64,000 nt of DNA from Trochalopteron elliotii. Its lineage: Eukaryota > Chordata > Aves > Passeriformes > Leiothrichidae. The translations under genes were made by a program, and so were the position numbers. Under the pieces are notes generated by a model. The model worked only from the letters and a program-made list of their open reading frames with translations. It did not search any database and was not told where the DNA came from. The first letter of the stretch is position 1; every line of letters begins with the position of its first letter. The stretch covers positions 3,434,260 through 3,498,259 of the forward strand of contig JANPWX010000480.1 in NCBI GenBank assembly GCA_024734555.1, read 5' to 3'. This document shows, piece by piece, positions 61,340-64,000 of this stretch.

Positions 61340-64000
61340 TTATTATTAACAACAGAATTAACATTATTCCATTTTAATCTGTGTTGAGTCATATGCTTCT
61401 TCTGCATATTTTTCATACATTAAAAATTAGTATTAATGAGTTATTTAACATTAGATTCTGCAAAGGATTAACAAAAAATGCTTGAACACACTATTCTCTC
61501 TGAGTCAATTATCCTTTCTGCAGTGATTGGTATTGACTTCTTTTGACTTCCTTCAGAAGGAAGAATAAACTGTAAGCCATTGCTTACACCAAATATTTAG
61601 GTGTAGTTAAACTCTATTTCTTCCATTCTTTCCCATCTAAGTATCCATCACTGTTCTCAAAATCAGTCACCTACAGAACTGAAAAAAAAAACCCAAACCA
61701 GTCCTTTTCCTCTTTCTCCTGGATATTAATCTTCAATATGAAGCTTTATGATGATTCTAACTTTGAATATCAGTTGCAGTACTGCTAACAAGAAAAACAT
61801 TTCCTATCTGCAGAACTAGCCTGAACCAGAGCTAAAAGAAAATCTTATCAGCTCATTGCTTCCTATTTTTGCAGTATAAAAATTCCTTAACTCTGGACTC
61901 TCACTTGTCCTTAAGGTGAAAAAAATCAACAACTTTACATCAGGGAGCATGACAAGATGGAAGGGGCAGACAAAGCAAACCACAGTTTTCATTTACAGGG
62001 TGTTGAGAAGGGTTCTTGCAAGAGCTTCACAGCAGAGCAGAGTTAACCAGTACTGGGGAAAGGCTTAAATCCCAGATTTGAATGACTGATTGCATTAATT
62101 CATGTGAAATGTTCAAAAGTCACCAGAAACTCAGGCTGAGGATTACAGCTTGTCTTGTCTATAAATGGGGAGAAACAGTCAGAAACTGCATAAAAAAACC
62201 CCTGCTTAAATTTGCTTAATATAACAACTAGTTCAGCATAAATAATGCTAGTTCAAAATAACTAATGTAACTATAATAACATTTCAAGAGCAGCTTTATC
62301 TTAGAGCAAGGTAACCAAAACTCCGTAAACTCAGCAGCCAAAAGTGAGGACAAAAACTCTCCAGAGATCACAATTTGTTCTGGATGGACATCGTTGCTGC
62401 CTTTCATTTCTGTGAGGTTTTCAGCCTTAAATTCTGGGGGAAAAAAAAGGATTTTAGAAGCCATTTCATGATAGAGACTATTTGTGATCACTTTCTCTCA
62501 GCAGGACAAAGCTGCTCTTTCACCACTCACATAACCTACCACTTATCTGCAGCAGGCTTTCACAAGAATAGCTGAACTATGGCTTTGTTTTCTCCTTCCC
62601 TGCCTTGAAATAAAAACAGATGAAAACAGGTATGTCCCAAATTTTCAGAAAGGGGGGTTTTGGTAGTGTAGCCAGACTCTCCTTATACATATATAAAATA
62701 TATATCTTAACATTCATGGTTAGCATAAAGAAACCTGCCACCTGCAACATGTGAGAGCACAGACACAGGGGCTGACATGTGCAAGACATTCCCAACCAAA
62801 CAGATTTCTGGTGCTGGAAAGAATGTGAAAAAGCCAAAACCACACATATTTGTCCAGCATGGAATTACCTGACAAAATTGGATCAGAAAAAGCAGCTCCA
62901 TGAACCTGGAGGCAGTGTTATTAGAATATAAAGGGTCTGCCAATAGGGAACGGGTTTGTTATCCATAGGGCAGAGTGGTGTCAAAAAGGCAGCTCAGTAA
63001 AGATGCAGAGGTACAAACTCCAACCTCTGCCCCATGAGGAAGCCAAACCTCTGTCAACACGGCCAAATTAAAGTACTTCACCCCTCAGACTGTGAGGTGA
63101 GAGCCCCTTCACCCTCCCTGAGCTGTTGCTGACCACAAACTCACCATGCCTACACACATTGGCCTACTAGTCCATAAACACCAAATATTGCCAGGCATGG
63201 GCAGGTTGTTAATATTTGCATGGCAGGTGAAGACATTCCAATAATTGACTTAGTGAGTTGCAGACACAGGCAAAGAAATCTTATCACTGCCATTAATATT
63301 GCTACGAAATGACATAATTTCAATAAAAACCTGAAATAACTGAAAAATGAACGGCAAGGTTCATTACAAAAAGAAAAAAAGAAAATTAAAATCAGAAGTA
63401 GTCAACCACCCATATCCCAGGGAACTTGTAATAACAGTGTTTTCTGCAGGACATATTAGTTAAAAATTCAGAAAAAAAAAGTAAAATATTTTATAATTTA
63501 TATGGTATATACATACCGCTGAGTATGAGGAATTCTTTCTGCATGAAAAGCCAGCAAGTGGCACCTCATTAAACAGGACCTAGACTTAATCTAACTTGGA
63601 ACAGATAAAAAAGAAAGGATTCATATGAAGCTATATTGCCTGGGGGTTTAATCTCAAAGCTTTCGAGTATAATGAATGAATTAAGTAGGGCAAGTGATTA
63701 ACAACAAAGAAGCGATCACATAATAAAAACAGAAATAGTACTGAATGTAGAGCAATGTTTCCATTGTTTATGGACAAGATCCTGCTGTGCTGTTTTTATT
63801 GTTTTAACTCTTAAAGAATAGGCAAGCTACATGGCAGCACATGTTCTCCAGGTTTTGGATGGAAGGATGTGGGGAAAAGCCACGAGCAGGATAGCTAATG
63901 GTGCATAAAGAAGAGACCGTTTGGATATCAATATTTGGATCATTATGAGAATAAAAACCAGTCTGCAGGACTCAACAGTGTTTTGGAACATATTTCTCCT
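61340..64000. other. AT-rich unique stretch, no gene seen
   Basis: It holds a TA-rich stretch at 62688-62706, A-rich low-complexity at 63368-63490, and short open frames without known domains (62228-62491 and 62577-62943, minus). No transposon was recognised. The window ends in the same kind of sequence. Confidence 0.45.

Noticed and set aside
1..64000. tRNA, rRNA, snRNA or known microRNA genes
   Set aside because: I saw no match by eye to conserved A/B boxes with a cloverleaf, to rRNA cores, or to familiar mature microRNA sequences. A covariance-model scan could still find divergent copies.

Overview
This window reads as nuclear DNA from a bird, most likely an intergenic or long-intron stretch with no protein-coding gene that I can support. 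The evidence for a bird is two fragments of the CR1 LINE family, one on each strand (about 8612-8872 and 49765-50003). Both keep the typical CR1 3' region, and the plus-strand copy keeps the diagnostic 3' end (TCTATGATTC). Interspersed repeats are otherwise sparse, simple repeats are short, and the sequence is AT-rich with CpG depleted in most places. I cannot name the species. One undetermined base (N) lies at 52978, beside a pentanucleotide microsatellite.

No open reading frame stands out as a real gene. The longest ones (201 codons at 28571-29176, 169 at 27317-27826, 157 at 9303-9776) have no recognisable domains. Several others are simple repeats read as protein: the G/T tract at 29564-29818, the CATCC repeat at 36236, the TTCCAT repeat at 37766 and the 79-bp minisatellite at 54078. 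I saw no tRNA, rRNA, snRNA or known microRNA, and no CRISPR array. Bacterial-style operons, ribosome binding sites and terminators do not apply here.

Layout. 1-8.5 kb: unique sequence with a small GC- and CpG-rich island at about 790-1085, the best promoter-like signal here. 8.5-8.9 kb: an old MIR-like fragment abutting a CR1 3' end. 8.9-24 kb: AT-rich unique DNA with a 15-bp minisatellite (14205) and a long GT microsatellite (18520). 23.9-24.25 kb: a second CpG-enriched patch, a 16-bp tandem duplication and a perfect 24-bp palindrome. 28.9-29.8 kb: a T22 run and a 255-bp tract almost purely of G and T on one strand. 31.2-31.6 kb: a 176-bp tandem duplication. 33 kb: a probable ancient reptile-type interspersed repeat. 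36.2-37.8 kb: two simple tandem arrays. 45.2 kb: an ATT microsatellite. 49.8 kb: the reverse-strand CR1. 53 kb: an AAAAT array. 54.1-54.4 kb: a 79-bp minisatellite with alternating copy types. 59-61.3 kb: small duplications and a hairpin.

I did not find a new biological system. What merits a second look is fine structure: the 24-bp palindrome in a CpG-enriched patch, the alternating 79-bp array, the strand-asymmetric G/T tract, and a few AT-rich blocks with clustered homeodomain, forkhead or T-box-like motifs that could be conserved regulatory elements. All would need comparison with other bird genomes.
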